The notes under the pieces: generated by a model
The model's database searches: none
Told to the model about the DNA's origin: nothing
What the model saw: the letters and a program-made list of their open reading frames with translations, nothing else
DNA from: Fen-1254 sp963778945
GTDB lineage: Bacteria; Bacteroidota; Ignavibacteria; UBA10030
Direction: 5' to 3'
NCBI GenBank assembly: GCA_963778945.1
Contig: CAVZWL010000007.1
Coordinates: 62,001-126,000 of the forward strand
DNA: 64,000 nucleotides
In this document: in pieces, positions 21,737 to 30,765 of the stretch
Numbering within the stretch: position 1 is the first letter of the stretch
How the letters are laid out: every line of letters begins with the position of its first letter
Position numbers and translations under genes: made by a program

Positions 21737-22237
21737 ATGGAAGAGAAAATTTTTAAATATAAATTGGATTTTTATTACCAGCAGTCGATTATTTATTTAC
21801 TGACGCTGATTATCTATGCGGGAATTCGCGGGAGTTTTATCGAAGACCAGTTCAGCTTTGTCTTCAGGGATCCGATTGTGTTCATTATTATTTTATTTGT
21901 CGTTGTTTCGTTTGTGGTTCTTCTTCTCAACATCTGGCGGGGCCGGAAACTGATAATTTCCGACAGTCGCTTTGTTTTCTATTCACGTACGCGCCGGCGT
22001 GAATTCGCCGTTGCAGATATCGAATGGATGCATATCGGAAAAGAGCGTTCTGTGCAGACCGCAGGACGGTTTCAGCATATTTCGATAAAGCTCAAAAACC
22101 GTTCGCTGCCGATCCATATCCGTGTCGGGCGGTATGAACGCGACCGGGAGCTTATTGCAGAGATGGAGCGGATTGCCCAAAAAGTTCCGGCAAGAAAACC
22201 GGGGCGATTTTCCTCCTTTTCAAATCGGAAAGAATAG
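21737..22237 (+). CDS. small membrane protein with PH-like domain, inside dcw cluster
   Basis: A 166-residue protein not normally part of dcw clusters. Two membrane segments lie at about 17-35 and 50-69. A soluble domain follows (RGRKLIISDSRFVFYSRTRRREFAVADIEWMHI and later beta-rich text), resembling bacterial PH-like domains. It keeps the operon spacing: 23 bases after murG and 3 bases before murC. The frame is intact and codon use looks like its neighbours, so it is likely a real resident. Its function is unknown; a membrane-bound role near lipid II synthesis is only inference from position. Confidence 0.65.
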   Translation: MEEKIFKYKLDFYYQQSIIYLLTLIIYAGIRGSFIEDQFSFVFRDPIVFIIILFVVVSFVVLLLNIWRGRKLIISDSRFVFYSRTRRREFAVADIEWMHIGKERSVQTAGRFQHISIKLKNRSLPIHIRVGRYERDRELIAEMERIAQKVPARKPGRFSSFSNRKE

Positions 22238-22240
22238 ATC

Positions 22241-23623
22241 ATGTTCAGTTCAATTAAGAAACTGCATTTTATCGGCATCGGCGGCATCGGCATGAGCGGT
22301 ATCGCAGAAATATTACTCGACCAGGGATTTGCTGTCAGCGGATCCGACCGCTCTCTTTCGGAAGTGACGGAGAGGCTGCAGAGACTCGGTGCACCGATTT
22401 ATGAAGGACACCGCGCGGAGAATATTGCAGCTGATGTCGATACTGTTGTCTACTCGTCAGCCGTTCAGTCTGAGAATCCGGAACTCATCGAAGCACAGCG
22501 ACGTAAAATTCCAATCGTGCGCCGTGCAGAAATGCTTGCAGAAGTGATGCGTTTAAAATACGGCATTGGAATTGCCGGTACACACGGCAAAACCACGACA
22601 ACATCTATGACGAGCCTTGTTTTAATGGAAGGGGGTCTTGATCCAACGGTGATTGTCGGCGGAAAATTAAGCGGCCTCGGAGGCACGAACGCCCGCCTCG
22701 GGCGGGGTGATTTTATCGTGGTGGAAGCGGACGAGTACGATCGTTCGTTCCTTTCCATAACCCCGACCATTGCCGTTCTGACCACGCTGGAAACGGATCA
22801 CCTGGATTGTTACCGCGATCTTGAAGATATCAAAAATGCATTCGTACAGTTCGCGCAGAAAGTCCCGTTTTACGGATTCATTGTTCTTTGTCTCGATGAG
22901 CCGGCGCTGCTGGATATTATGCCGTTTTTAAATAAGAAAAAGATTATAACATACGGATTGAATCCGCAGGCCGATGTGCAGGCAGTGGATATCCGTCATG
23001 CGGATAACCAGTCGTTTTATACTCTTGTCAAGAACAACGCCGAACTCGGAACGATTACGCTGCAGGTTCCTGGGAAACATAATGTACAGAACTCCCTCGG
23101 TGCCATTGCGGTCGGCCTGGAACTTGGCATTCCGTTCGAAAAAATAAAGGCAGGGATTGAAAAATTTTCCGGGGTCTATCGCCGATGGGAAAAAAAAGGC
23201 GAGGCCTCAGGCATTACGTTGTATGATGATTATGCACATCATCCCACTGAATGCAAAGCGACGTTAGCAGGAGTGAAAGCCGGATGGCGCCGGAGAGTGG
23301 TTTGCGTGTTTCAGCCGCACCTGTATTCCCGCACGCGCGATTTTTATGAGGACTTCGGCAAATCGTTTCTTTTATCCGATGTGCTGATCGTTACGGACGT
23401 GTATCCGGCCCGAGAAGAACCCATTCAGGGAATTACCGGAGAGTTGATCGTCAATGCGGCTAAGCAATTCGGCCATAAGGAAGCACATTATGTCCAGGAC
23501 AAAAAGAAAGTCCCCGCATTTCTGAAGTCGATTGTAAAACCGGGCGATATCGTCGTGACGATGGGTGCAGGCGATATCTGGAAGTACGGAGAAGAGTTTT
23601 TAAAAGCTGTCAATGGTAAATAG
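22241..23623 (+). CDS. murC: UDP-MurNAc L-alanine ligase MurC
   Basis: First amino-acid ligase of peptidoglycan precursor synthesis, 460 residues. HFIGIGGIGMSGIAEILL at the N-terminus, IAGTHGKTTTTSM (ATP loop), EADEYDRSFL, YDDYAHHPTECKA and FQPHLYSRTRDFY are classical MurC motifs. The frame is intact. Its last codons (VNGK-stop) are encoded by a GTCAATG/GTAAATA repeat array that continues into the spacer, suggesting the repeat has grown into or truncated the end of the gene. Confidence 0.94.
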   Translation: MFSSIKKLHFIGIGGIGMSGIAEILLDQGFAVSGSDRSLSEVTERLQRLGAPIYEGHRAENIAADVDTVVYSSAVQSENPELIEAQRRKIPIVRRAEMLAEVMRLKYGIGIAGTHGKTTTTSMTSLVLMEGGLDPTVIVGGKLSGLGGTNARLGRGDFIVVEADEYDRSFLSITPTIAVLTTLETDHLDCYRDLEDIKNAFVQFAQKVPFYGFIVLCLDEPALLDIMPFLNKKKIITYGLNPQADVQAVDIRHADNQSFYTLVKNNAELGTITLQVPGKHNVQNSLGAIAVGLELGIPFEKIKAGIEKFSGVYRRWEKKGEASGITLYDDYAHHPTECKATLAGVKAGWRRRVVCVFQPHLYSRTRDFYEDFGKSFLLSDVLIVTDVYPAREEPIQGITGELIVNAAKQFGHKEAHYVQDKKKVPAFLKSIVKPGDIVVTMGAGDIWKYGEEFLKAVNGK

Positions 23624-23643
23624 TCAATGGTAAATGGTTAATA
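23609..23643. repeat. heptanucleotide repeat (GTMAATG family) across the murC stop
   Basis: Five contiguous units: gtcaatg, gtaaata, gtcaatg, gtaaatg, gttaata. The murC stop codon (23621-23623) falls in the second unit. A similar family lies after ftsA. Confidence 0.65.
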
Positions 23644-23697
23644 ATAAAGAATATAGAATACGAGAATATGGGAATACATCGTTCAATTCCTTCTTCC

Positions 23698-23732
23698 ATT
23701 CTGTCTTCTGAATTCTTGATTCTTAATTCTAA
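23698..23732. repeat. heptanucleotide repeat (ATTCTTR family) before murB
   Basis: Five contiguous units: attctgt, cttctga, attcttg, attctta, attctaa. The array ends three bases before the murB ATG and occupies the place of a ribosome-binding site. Together with GAATA-rich text at about 23650-23675 it could fold into an imperfect hairpin. Confidence 0.55.
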
Positions 23733-23735
23733 AAT

Positions 23736-24650
23736 ATGATTTCAATTTCCGACATACAGAAAAATCTCCGCGGCACAATCGCTGTCGATGAGCCGATGGC
23801 AAAATATACGTGGATGAAAGTGGGCGGGCCTGCGGATTTCTATATCGAACCGGCCGATAAAGAAGATCTCCTTGCCATCGTTCGCTATTTTCGCCAGCAG
23901 CGTTTCCCCTGGATGATGCTCGGACGCGGAAGCAATGTTCTGGTCAGCGATGAGGGAATCCGCGGTGCAGTAATCAATGTCGAATCCGCTCTCCCGGCTC
24001 TCTCTCAGGCCGGCGACAGTATCATTGCAGAATCGGGTGTTCGGCTGACAAAGTTTGTGGATTTTTGCATTCAGCACGGATATGCCGGTTCGGAAATGCT
24101 TGCCGGAATCCCCGGAACCATCGGCGGCGCGGTCGTGATGAACGCCGGTGCACACGGAGGTGAAATAAGCGATTATCTTCTTACGGTTGAAGTGATTCGT
24201 GGCGGTGTTGTCGAAATTATAAAAAAAGAAGAGGCAGGATTTTCGTATCGCAGTTCCGCACTTGCGGGCGATATCGTCCTTGCGGCGACATTTGGCTATC
24301 CGCGCGGTGAAAGAGAAGCATTGTCGAAGAAGAGACGCGAGTTAATTATGAAGCGCAACGATTCGCAGCCTCTGGATCTTCCGAATCTCGGAAGCATGTT
24401 CAAAAATCCGAACACGACGCATGCGGCTCAATTGATCGAACAAGCCGGGCTGAAAGGGAAACGCATAGGCGGTGCTCAGGTTTCCGAGAAGCATGCAAAT
24501 TTTATCGTGAATCTCGGATCGGCAAAAGCGGATGATGTCGTAAAACTCATCGAACTTGTCAAGCGTACTGTTTATCAGCATTTCGGCGTCATGCTCGAGC
24601 TGGAGGTTAAACTGGTCGGTTTTCCATTGGAACGGCAGGTAGCAGCATGA
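23736..24650 (+). CDS. murB: UDP-N-acetylenolpyruvoylglucosamine reductase MurB
   Basis: FAD enzyme reducing UDP-GlcNAc-enolpyruvate to UDP-MurNAc, 304 residues, type II MurB length. KYTWMKVGGPADFYIEP, LGRGSNVLVSDEGIRG and AGIPGTIGGAVVMNAGAHGGE form the FAD site. NLGSMFKNP contains the proton-donor serine, and AGLKGKRIGGAQVSEKHANFIVN follows. No clear Shine-Dalgarno precedes the ATG because a repeat array occupies that region. It overlaps ftsQ by ATGA. Confidence 0.93.
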   Translation: MISISDIQKNLRGTIAVDEPMAKYTWMKVGGPADFYIEPADKEDLLAIVRYFRQQRFPWMMLGRGSNVLVSDEGIRGAVINVESALPALSQAGDSIIAESGVRLTKFVDFCIQHGYAGSEMLAGIPGTIGGAVVMNAGAHGGEISDYLLTVEVIRGGVVEIIKKEEAGFSYRSSALAGDIVLAATFGYPRGEREALSKKRRELIMKRNDSQPLDLPNLGSMFKNPNTTHAAQLIEQAGLKGKRIGGAQVSEKHANFIVNLGSAKADDVVKLIELVKRTVYQHFGVMLELEVKLVGFPLERQVAA

Positions 24651-25396
24651 AAAAAATAAGATCCAAAAAAATTATTTTGCTCTCTTTGCTTGCATTCGCG
24701 CTTATACTCGTCTTCGGTGCGAATGCATGGAAATCGAGTCTGAAAGTCGCTCAGATCAAAGTAGAAGGGAATCTTATTGTCGGAACGAATGAAATTGTTC
24801 AGTTGACGCAGATTCAACCCGGAACGCTTCTCTATCAGGCAGACCTGACTGCAATTCAGCGCAATGTGATGAGTCACTATTATATCAAAGACGCAGTTGT
24901 GGAAAGAAATTTGCCAAATTCAATTTCTGTCAGCGTTTCCGAGCGGGTACCGATTGCCATTGTCAACCGTGTGGAGACGCTCTACGTCGACGATGAAGGC
25001 GTTGTGCTTCCGCGCAGTATCTCGAAAAAGCTTTTCGATCTTCCGGTGATCAGCGGAATACCGCTGAGCGAAGAACTTGCACTCGGGTCGACGATTCGAG
25101 ATGATCAAACACGACAGGCGCTGCAATTGCTCATGACAATGCGGAGCATCAATCATGAAATGTACTACAACATTTCCGAAATACAGGTTCATACGGCAGG
25201 AGATATCGTGCTTTATGCCGTTGAAAACAGCATGCCGATCGTTTTCGGCATCGGCGATGTTGCGGAAAAGTTTGTGAAGCTTGAAGTGTTTTGGGCTGAA
25301 TATATTAAAACGCGCGGCGCACATTCCTTGCAGTACGTCGACCTGCGGTACAGGGACCAGATTGTTGCAAAATGGTATCCTGAATCAAAATCTTAA
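24647..25396 (+). CDS. ftsQ: FtsQ/DivIB-like division protein
   Basis: 249 residues: a short basic cytoplasmic end, one membrane segment (IILLSLLAFALILVFGANAW), then a POTRA-type domain (LKVAQIKVEGNLIVGTNEIVQL...PGTLLY) and a beta domain ending near YVDLRYRDQIVAKWYP, the usual FtsQ closing strand. It links early and late divisome proteins in the periplasm. Position between murB and ftsA supports the call. Confidence 0.88.
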   Translation: MKKIRSKKIILLSLLAFALILVFGANAWKSSLKVAQIKVEGNLIVGTNEIVQLTQIQPGTLLYQADLTAIQRNVMSHYYIKDAVVERNLPNSISVSVSERVPIAIVNRVETLYVDDEGVVLPRSISKKLFDLPVISGIPLSEELALGSTIRDDQTRQALQLLMTMRSINHEMYYNISEIQVHTAGDIVLYAVENSMPIVFGIGDVAEKFVKLEVFWAEYIKTRGAHSLQYVDLRYRDQIVAKWYPESKS

Positions 25397-25420
25397 TGCT
25401 GAAGAATGGAAAGAGAATCT

Positions 25421-26659
25421 ATGGAACAAGAAATTGCGGTTGGCCTGGATATAGGAACGACAAAGGTCTGCGCCATTGTCGCTTCGCCCGATGAAAATTA
25501 TCCCGGGAAAATGAAAATTTTGGGAATCGGACGCAGCATATCAGATGGATTGACGCGCGGCGTTGTGACGAATATAGAAAAGACCGTCCGCTCGATTCAG
25601 GCCGCCGTGCAGGATGCCGAGCAGCAGTCGGGGGTCAAGATCAATTCTGTCACTGTCGGCATTGCGGGCGACCATATTCAGAGTTTTCAAAGCCGCGGCG
25701 TCATCAGTATCAGCCGGCCTGAAAACGAAATTACACAGGAAGATGTAGACCGATTGATTGAAGACACAAAGCGCGTTGCTCTGCCGCTGGATCGTAAAAT
25801 TATTCATGTCATTCCGCAGCAGTTCATCGTGGACGGTCAGGACGGCATTTACGATCCTGTCGGAATGTCCGGCGTCAGGATGGAAGCGGTTGTGCATATT
25901 ATCACGGGGCTTGTCACGGCAGCACAGAATATTTATAAATGCGTTCAGCGGGCGGGGCTGCATGTCAACGATATGGTGCTCGAACCGCTTGCATCGAGTT
26001 ATGCAGTTCTGGAAGATGAAGAGAAAGAGGTCGGGGTTGCTTTGCTCGATATCGGCGGCGGTACGACCGATCTTGCGGTTTTTGAAGAGCGGACGATTCG
26101 TCATACAGCTGTCATCGGCATTGCAGGAAAAAAAGTCACGGACGATATCCGCAAAGGTTTCGGCATTCTAACGGATCAGGCAGAAAAGGTCAAAGTCGAT
26201 TACGGCTTTGCGTTCGAACCGGCGATCGTTGACAATATGCCAATTATGCTCCCGGGTATCGGCGGCCGTGCCCCGATCGAAATCGATAAGCAGCTGCTCT
26301 GCAAGGTCATTCAGCCGCGGATGGAAGAAATTTTAGAATGTGCGGCGATAGAAATCAAGCGTTCTGGATATTCGAAACATCTTTCTGCCGGGGTGGTCTT
26401 GACCGGCGGAGGTTCGCTGATCAAGGGAACTGCGGAACTTGCGAAAGAAGTGCTCGGCATGGGGGTCAAGATCGGCATTCCCGGCGGCTTCAGTTCCGGG
26501 TTAGTCCGGGAAATCGAAAATCCGATTTTTGCAACCGGTGTAGGCCTTGTATTTCACGAATTGAAACATAAAGACCGATCGACTGTAAAGTCGGTCATTC
26601 AAGATGGAAAAGGAAAAACAATCTTCAGAAGAATGAAAGCTTGGTTCGATGAACTGTAA
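25421..26659 (+). CDS. ftsA: FtsA, actin-like membrane tether of FtsZ
   Basis: Actin-family ATPase. EIAVGLDIGTTKVCAIVA is the phosphate-1 loop, VALLDIGGGTTDLAVF the phosphate-2 loop, and VVLTGGGSLIKG the adenosine motif. The C-terminal FRRMKAWFDEL fits the amphipathic membrane-targeting helix. The ATG at 25421 is preferred over that at 25406 because GGAAAGAG precedes it at good distance. It is followed by repeats and then ftsZ. Confidence 0.93.
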   Translation: MEQEIAVGLDIGTTKVCAIVASPDENYPGKMKILGIGRSISDGLTRGVVTNIEKTVRSIQAAVQDAEQQSGVKINSVTVGIAGDHIQSFQSRGVISISRPENEITQEDVDRLIEDTKRVALPLDRKIIHVIPQQFIVDGQDGIYDPVGMSGVRMEAVVHIITGLVTAAQNIYKCVQRAGLHVNDMVLEPLASSYAVLEDEEKEVGVALLDIGGGTTDLAVFEERTIRHTAVIGIAGKKVTDDIRKGFGILTDQAEKVKVDYGFAFEPAIVDNMPIMLPGIGGRAPIEIDKQLLCKVIQPRMEEILECAAIEIKRSGYSKHLSAGVVLTGGGSLIKGTAELAKEVLGMGVKIGIPGGFSSGLVREIENPIFATGVGLVFHELKHKDRSTVKSVIQDGKGKTIFRRMKAWFDEL

Positions 26660-26666
26660 AGGAATG

Positions 26667-26708
26667 GTGAATAGTGAATGGTAAATGGTGAATAGTAAAT
26701 GGTGAATT
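26667..26708. repeat. heptanucleotide repeat, six units, between ftsA and ftsZ
   Basis: gtgaata, gtgaatg, gtaaatg, gtgaata, gtaaatg, gtgaatt: six contiguous 7-base units, starting eight bases after the ftsA stop codon. Confidence 0.7.
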
Positions 26709-26731
26709 GATTTAAAAACGATGATCAAACA

Positions 26732-26795
26732 ACAATAGAATCGAAGAACAATGGAATCGAGGAACAATGAAACCGGAGAACAACTGAACGGGGAA
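26732..26795. repeat. four degenerate 16-base tandem repeats before ftsZ
   Basis: Units start at 26732, 26748, 26764 and 26780; each begins ACAA and shares the pattern acaatrgaatcgaaga with a few changes. They lie in the same spacer as the heptad array, within the presumed ftsZ leader. Confidence 0.7.
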
Positions 26796-26888
26796 CTATA
26801 GTCCTGCCGCGCCTTGAACTTGAATAACATAAGCGAATGGAAAAATTTAAAAAACATATTTCACCAACTAATAAAAGGAGAATCTACC

Positions 26889-28064
26889 GTGCCTATTGAA
26901 TTAGATTTACCGGGAAGTCGTGGAGCGAAGATCCGTGTCGTCGGAGTCGGCGGCGGAGGCGGTAATGCAGTCAATAGTATGATTAACAAGGGTCTTGCCG
27001 GCGTCGATTTCGTTGCAATCAACACCGACCTTCAGGCTCTTGAGCGCAGCAAGGCGGCGCAAAAAATTCAAATCGGAAAAAGTCTGACGCGAGGCCTTGG
27101 CGCCGGTGCGGATCCCGGAATCGGGTTCCGTGCGGTGGAAGAAGATCGCGAAGAAATCGCCCAAGCATTGAGCGGATGCGATATGGTCTTTGTAACCGCC
27201 GGTATGGGAGGCGGCACGGGAACGGGAGGCGCACCGCTGGTGGCAAGCATAGCAAAAAGCATCGGTGCGCTTGTTGTCGGGATCGTGACCAAGCCGTTCA
27301 ACAGCGAAGGAAAGAAACGCGGCGGCCAGGCGGAAGACGGCATTGAGGAACTGAGGAAAAATGTCGACACGCTGATCTGCATTCCAAACCAGAAGCTGCT
27401 CGATCTGATTGACAGGCGTACACCTATTATGGAAGCATTCGAACTTGCCAATCAGGTTCTCTACAATGCCACCCGCGGCATTTCCGAAGTCATCACGGTT
27501 CCCGGTTATATTAATGTGGATTTTGCCGACGTGCGCACGATCATGAGAGAAATGGGAGATGCGTTGATGGGCAGCGGCGTTGCGACAGGCGAAGAGCGTG
27601 CAACGGAAGCGGCTCATCAGGCCATTTCCAGCCCGCTGCTCGAAGGCATTTCGATTGCCGGTGCACAGGGTATTTTAATCAACATTACCGGCGGACCAAC
27701 GCTCAGTCTTATGGAAATCGACGAAGCGACGAAGGTCATTCATGAAGCAGCCGGCGAAGAAGCAAATGTTATTCTCGGCACGGTAATCGACGAAAACATG
27801 ACGGACGAGATGATCGTCACGGTTATTGCAACAGGTTTCAACAAACGGGCGACAGCGCTCCAGCGTCCGGCAAGACCGATTGCAAGACTGATCGATCATG
27901 TTCCAACCGGGTTGACGGAGTTGTCGAGATACGATGCGCCGACTTATGCGCGCCGCGGAGTGGAACTGCCGAGTACAGCTCAACGTGAATTCGGACAGTC
28001 AAAAGAAAAGATCGATAAGACCGATATCGAGCGTCCGGCGTTCTTGCGCAAGATCATGGACTAA
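26889..28064 (+). CDS. ftsZ: FtsZ, tubulin-like division GTPase
   Basis: Forms the Z-ring. IRVVGVGGGGGNAVNSMI, the tubulin signature GGGTGTGGAPLVASIAK and NVDFADVRTIM are conserved. The C-terminal peptide TDIERPAFLRKIMD contains the DIxxPAFLR type tail that binds FtsA. A GTG at 26889 after AAAAGGAG is the start (VPIELDLPG); an upstream ATG-less extension is unlikely. About 391 residues. Last gene of the cluster. Confidence 0.95.
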   Translation: MPIELDLPGSRGAKIRVVGVGGGGGNAVNSMINKGLAGVDFVAINTDLQALERSKAAQKIQIGKSLTRGLGAGADPGIGFRAVEEDREEIAQALSGCDMVFVTAGMGGGTGTGGAPLVASIAKSIGALVVGIVTKPFNSEGKKRGGQAEDGIEELRKNVDTLICIPNQKLLDLIDRRTPIMEAFELANQVLYNATRGISEVITVPGYINVDFADVRTIMREMGDALMGSGVATGEERATEAAHQAISSPLLEGISIAGAQGILINITGGPTLSLMEIDEATKVIHEAAGEEANVILGTVIDENMTDEMIVTVIATGFNKRATALQRPARPIARLIDHVPTGLTELSRYDAPTYARRGVELPSTAQREFGQSKEKIDKTDIERPAFLRKIMD

Positions 28065-28216
28065 TTCAAGTCCGGCAGCGCATCTGCTGAAGAAGGAATT
28101 TTATTATTCAGCTATTCGATTTGGCGGCCTCTGCCCTGGCGGGCAGGATATGCGTATCGATGCGCCGTTCTTTAAAATTTCGTCTCTCCATGCACGGTGG
28201 GTTTTCGAGACGAATG

Positions 28217-28269
28217 CAAAAACCCCTGCTCTTCTATGTTCGCGATATGGGAGGGCAGGGGGATTTTTT
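28217..28269 (+). terminator. candidate terminator downstream of ftsZ
   Basis: CCCCTGC and GCAGGGG pair across about 25 bases and are followed by ATTTTTT. It lies about 150 bases past ftsZ. The remaining spacer 28065-28470 shows no gene. Confidence 0.45.
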
Positions 28270-28470
28270 AAAGAATCAAGAATCCAGGAGAAGAATAAGA
28301 ATAACAGACTATAGACTCTAATGTCTTTAAGAGCGAATGGAAAACAAAGGATTAAACTTCAACCTTCTTAATTCCGGATACTGTATTCTTGATAAGTTTG
28401 CTTGTCCCCCATATTCTTTCTGCATGTTTCTTGAAAGAATAATTTGCAACTGTTATTTCATGAGGATTGT

Positions 28471-30645
28471 ATGAAAAGTAATTGGACATCGTTCGGCTAT
28501 GCTGGATGGCTTCTTTTAATTGTTCTCGGCGGCTGTTCGACAAGGGAGACGACACGAACAGAATTGTGGAATTTTATGAAGCACGATACCATCAGGGCGG
28601 GACGGTTTGACACGGGAAAAATGTGGACATTCGATTTTCCGCCTGCAGAGTACTTTGCGCAAACCTACAATTTTACACCAAGCAAGGAATGGTTCGACAA
28701 AGCGCGTTTGGCGGCGCTCCGCTTGCCGAATTGCAGCGCCTCTTTCGTCTCCGAAGACGGGCTGGTCATGACAAATCATCATTGTGCGCGGAGTTCACTG
28801 GACAGCGTTACACGCCAAGGTGAACGTCTGGCAGAAGAAGGTTTTTATGCGCCGACGCTTGCTGATGAGCGAAAAGTTCCCGGATTCTATATCGATCAAC
28901 TGCGCGTTATGGAGGATGTAACCAGCGAGATTCAGCACGCTTTTGATAAAGGATCGACGGATAAAGAAAAGATTCAGAATCGCATCGACAAAATATCCGA
29001 AATTCAAAAAGCGGCAGCAAATAAATATAAAGAAATCGCACCGAACGATTCTATGATTTTCAGCGTTATCGCGTTTTATAACGGCGGCAGGTATTCTCTT
29101 TACGGCTACAAGCGGTATACCGATATTAAGATCGTCTATGCCCCGGAGGAAATTGCTGCGTTCTTCGGAGGCGATCCGGATAATTTTACATACCCGCGGT
29201 ACGATTTCGATTGTGCGTTTTTCCGTATCTATGATCACGGGGTCCCTTTAAAGACGGTCGATTTTTTTAAATTCAGTCCGGAAGGGGCAAAGGAAGGCGA
29301 TGCGACGTTTGTGATCGGAAACCCGGGAAGCACGAGCCGCCTGGAAACGGTAATACGACTCGAATTCCTTCGCGATTATGCATTGCCTCTCTCCGAGGAA
29401 TTGTACGAAAAAGCCGGGACGGTGTATACAAAGTATGTAGAACGGCATCCCGATTCAAAATTAAAATATTTGAATACGATTTTCGGTCTTGAAAATTCAC
29501 GCAAAGCGCTGACCGGATATCTGGACGGGCTGCTCGATCCGGTCGTGCTGACAAAGAAAATAGATTTTGAGAATAAATTTAAAGCGGCCGTGAATACGAA
29601 TCCGGAATTGAAACGAAAATATGGAGATCCTTGGTCAGAGATAGAAAAACTTCAATGGGAACTCAATGCAATGTATCCCGAACAAGCCGCTCTGAACATG
29701 AGCGGGAGGACGCGGTCTCAATTTCTCTTTCTGTCTCAGCATATCGTCGATCGGGCAGCAGCGATGAAAGGTGCAGCGAAGTTCATACCGGACAGTTATC
29801 AAGGGACGCGGCGGGATTCGATAGAAGCGATCTTGTATCCTGCTTCTTTTAACCCGGAACTTGAACAATGCATTCTTTCGTATCAGCTCGAAATAATGGC
29901 CCGTTTGTTCAGAGGAGAGAATGAAAATTTCAATAAACTGCTCGCAGGACGCCCGCCTCGACAGGCGGCAGAGGCGCTGGCTGCCGGGTCGGTTTTTGCC
30001 TCGAGAGAAAAATTCCGTGCATTTATCGGCAAATCACCCGGTGAAATTCTTGCTTCTTCCGATCCGTTGATTGCTTTTGCGGCGGCTGTACGCGACCGGA
30101 GCATTGAACTGCGTGATAAAGCAAATACGATTCAAGACAAAATTCAGTCCCAAATGGAAATTCTCGGTGAAGCGATGTACAGCATCTATGGGACTCAAAT
30201 TCCTCCCGACGCTACATTTACGCTTCGTATCGCTGATGGAAGAGTCAAAGGATATGAATACAACGGAACACTTGCGCCTCCGATCACGACCTTCTATGGG
30301 TTATACGACCGTTATTATTCATTCGGCAGAAAGGATCCATGGAAGTTTTCCTCCCGCTGGGAGAATCCCCCGCCAACCTTCAGCATGAGTACTCCGATGG
30401 ATTTTGTTTCTACAAACGACGTTATCGGAGGCAATTCCGGCAGTCCGGTTGTGAATAAAGATTTGCAGATTGTCGGATTAGTTTTCGACGGTAATATGGA
30501 AAGTCTGCCCGGCGATGTGATTTTTGACGAAACGAAAAACCGCTCCGTATCGGTTCACTCTGCCGGTCTTCTGGAAGGATTGGATCAAATCTATAAAGCG
30601 GAACGTCTCGTCAAGGAGCTGCGCGCTGGTAAAATTTCTCAATAG
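28471..30645 (+). CDS. S46 family dipeptidyl-peptidase (DPP7/DPP11 type), lipoprotein
   Basis: Serine exopeptidase releasing dipeptides, a family typical of Bacteroidota and relatives. The start at 28471 follows GAGGA and gives a lipoprotein signal ending LIVLGGC. The catalytic histidine is in SEDGLVMTNHHC and the nucleophile in GGNSGSPV (Ser656). Eighteen residues after the serine there is a glycine (FDGN), the position that in P. gingivalis separates DPP7 (Gly, hydrophobic preference) from DPP11 (Arg, acidic preference); a DPP7-like preference is therefore inferred. About 724 residues, intact. Confidence 0.88.
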   Translation: MKSNWTSFGYAGWLLLIVLGGCSTRETTRTELWNFMKHDTIRAGRFDTGKMWTFDFPPAEYFAQTYNFTPSKEWFDKARLAALRLPNCSASFVSEDGLVMTNHHCARSSLDSVTRQGERLAEEGFYAPTLADERKVPGFYIDQLRVMEDVTSEIQHAFDKGSTDKEKIQNRIDKISEIQKAAANKYKEIAPNDSMIFSVIAFYNGGRYSLYGYKRYTDIKIVYAPEEIAAFFGGDPDNFTYPRYDFDCAFFRIYDHGVPLKTVDFFKFSPEGAKEGDATFVIGNPGSTSRLETVIRLEFLRDYALPLSEELYEKAGTVYTKYVERHPDSKLKYLNTIFGLENSRKALTGYLDGLLDPVVLTKKIDFENKFKAAVNTNPELKRKYGDPWSEIEKLQWELNAMYPEQAALNMSGRTRSQFLFLSQHIVDRAAAMKGAAKFIPDSYQGTRRDSIEAILYPASFNPELEQCILSYQLEIMARLFRGENENFNKLLAGRPPRQAAEALAAGSVFASREKFRAFIGKSPGEILASSDPLIAFAAAVRDRSIELRDKANTIQDKIQSQMEILGEAMYSIYGTQIPPDATFTLRIADGRVKGYEYNGTLAPPITTFYGLYDRYYSFGRKDPWKFSSRWENPPPTFSMSTPMDFVSTNDVIGGNSGSPVVNKDLQIVGLVFDGNMESLPGDVIFDETKNRSVSVHSAGLLEGLDQIYKAERLVKELRAGKISQ

Positions 30646-30647
30646 GA

Positions 30648-30765
30648 GCAGGAAGAGAGAAGTCGGAAGACAGGAGTTAGAAAGAAGATGGAAGAACAGA
30701 GTGAGTTTATTTTTAATTCTATATTCTTTCTTCTGACTCCTGTATTCTTGCTTTTCTTCCTCTTA
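30648..30765. terminator. long imperfect inverted repeat between convergent genes
   Basis: The left arm (about 30648-30690, with GGAAGA, ACAGGAGT, AGAAAGAA) is matched by the reverse complement of the right arm (about 30723-30765, with TTCTTTCTTCTGACTCCTGT). It lies between the S46 gene (plus) and xerD (minus) and could terminate both. Its arms are built from GAAGA-type degenerate repeat text. Confidence 0.5.

Noticed and set aside
28121..28321. Small proteins downstream of ftsZ
   Set aside because: The frames overlap each other and the candidate terminator; composition is not coding-like.
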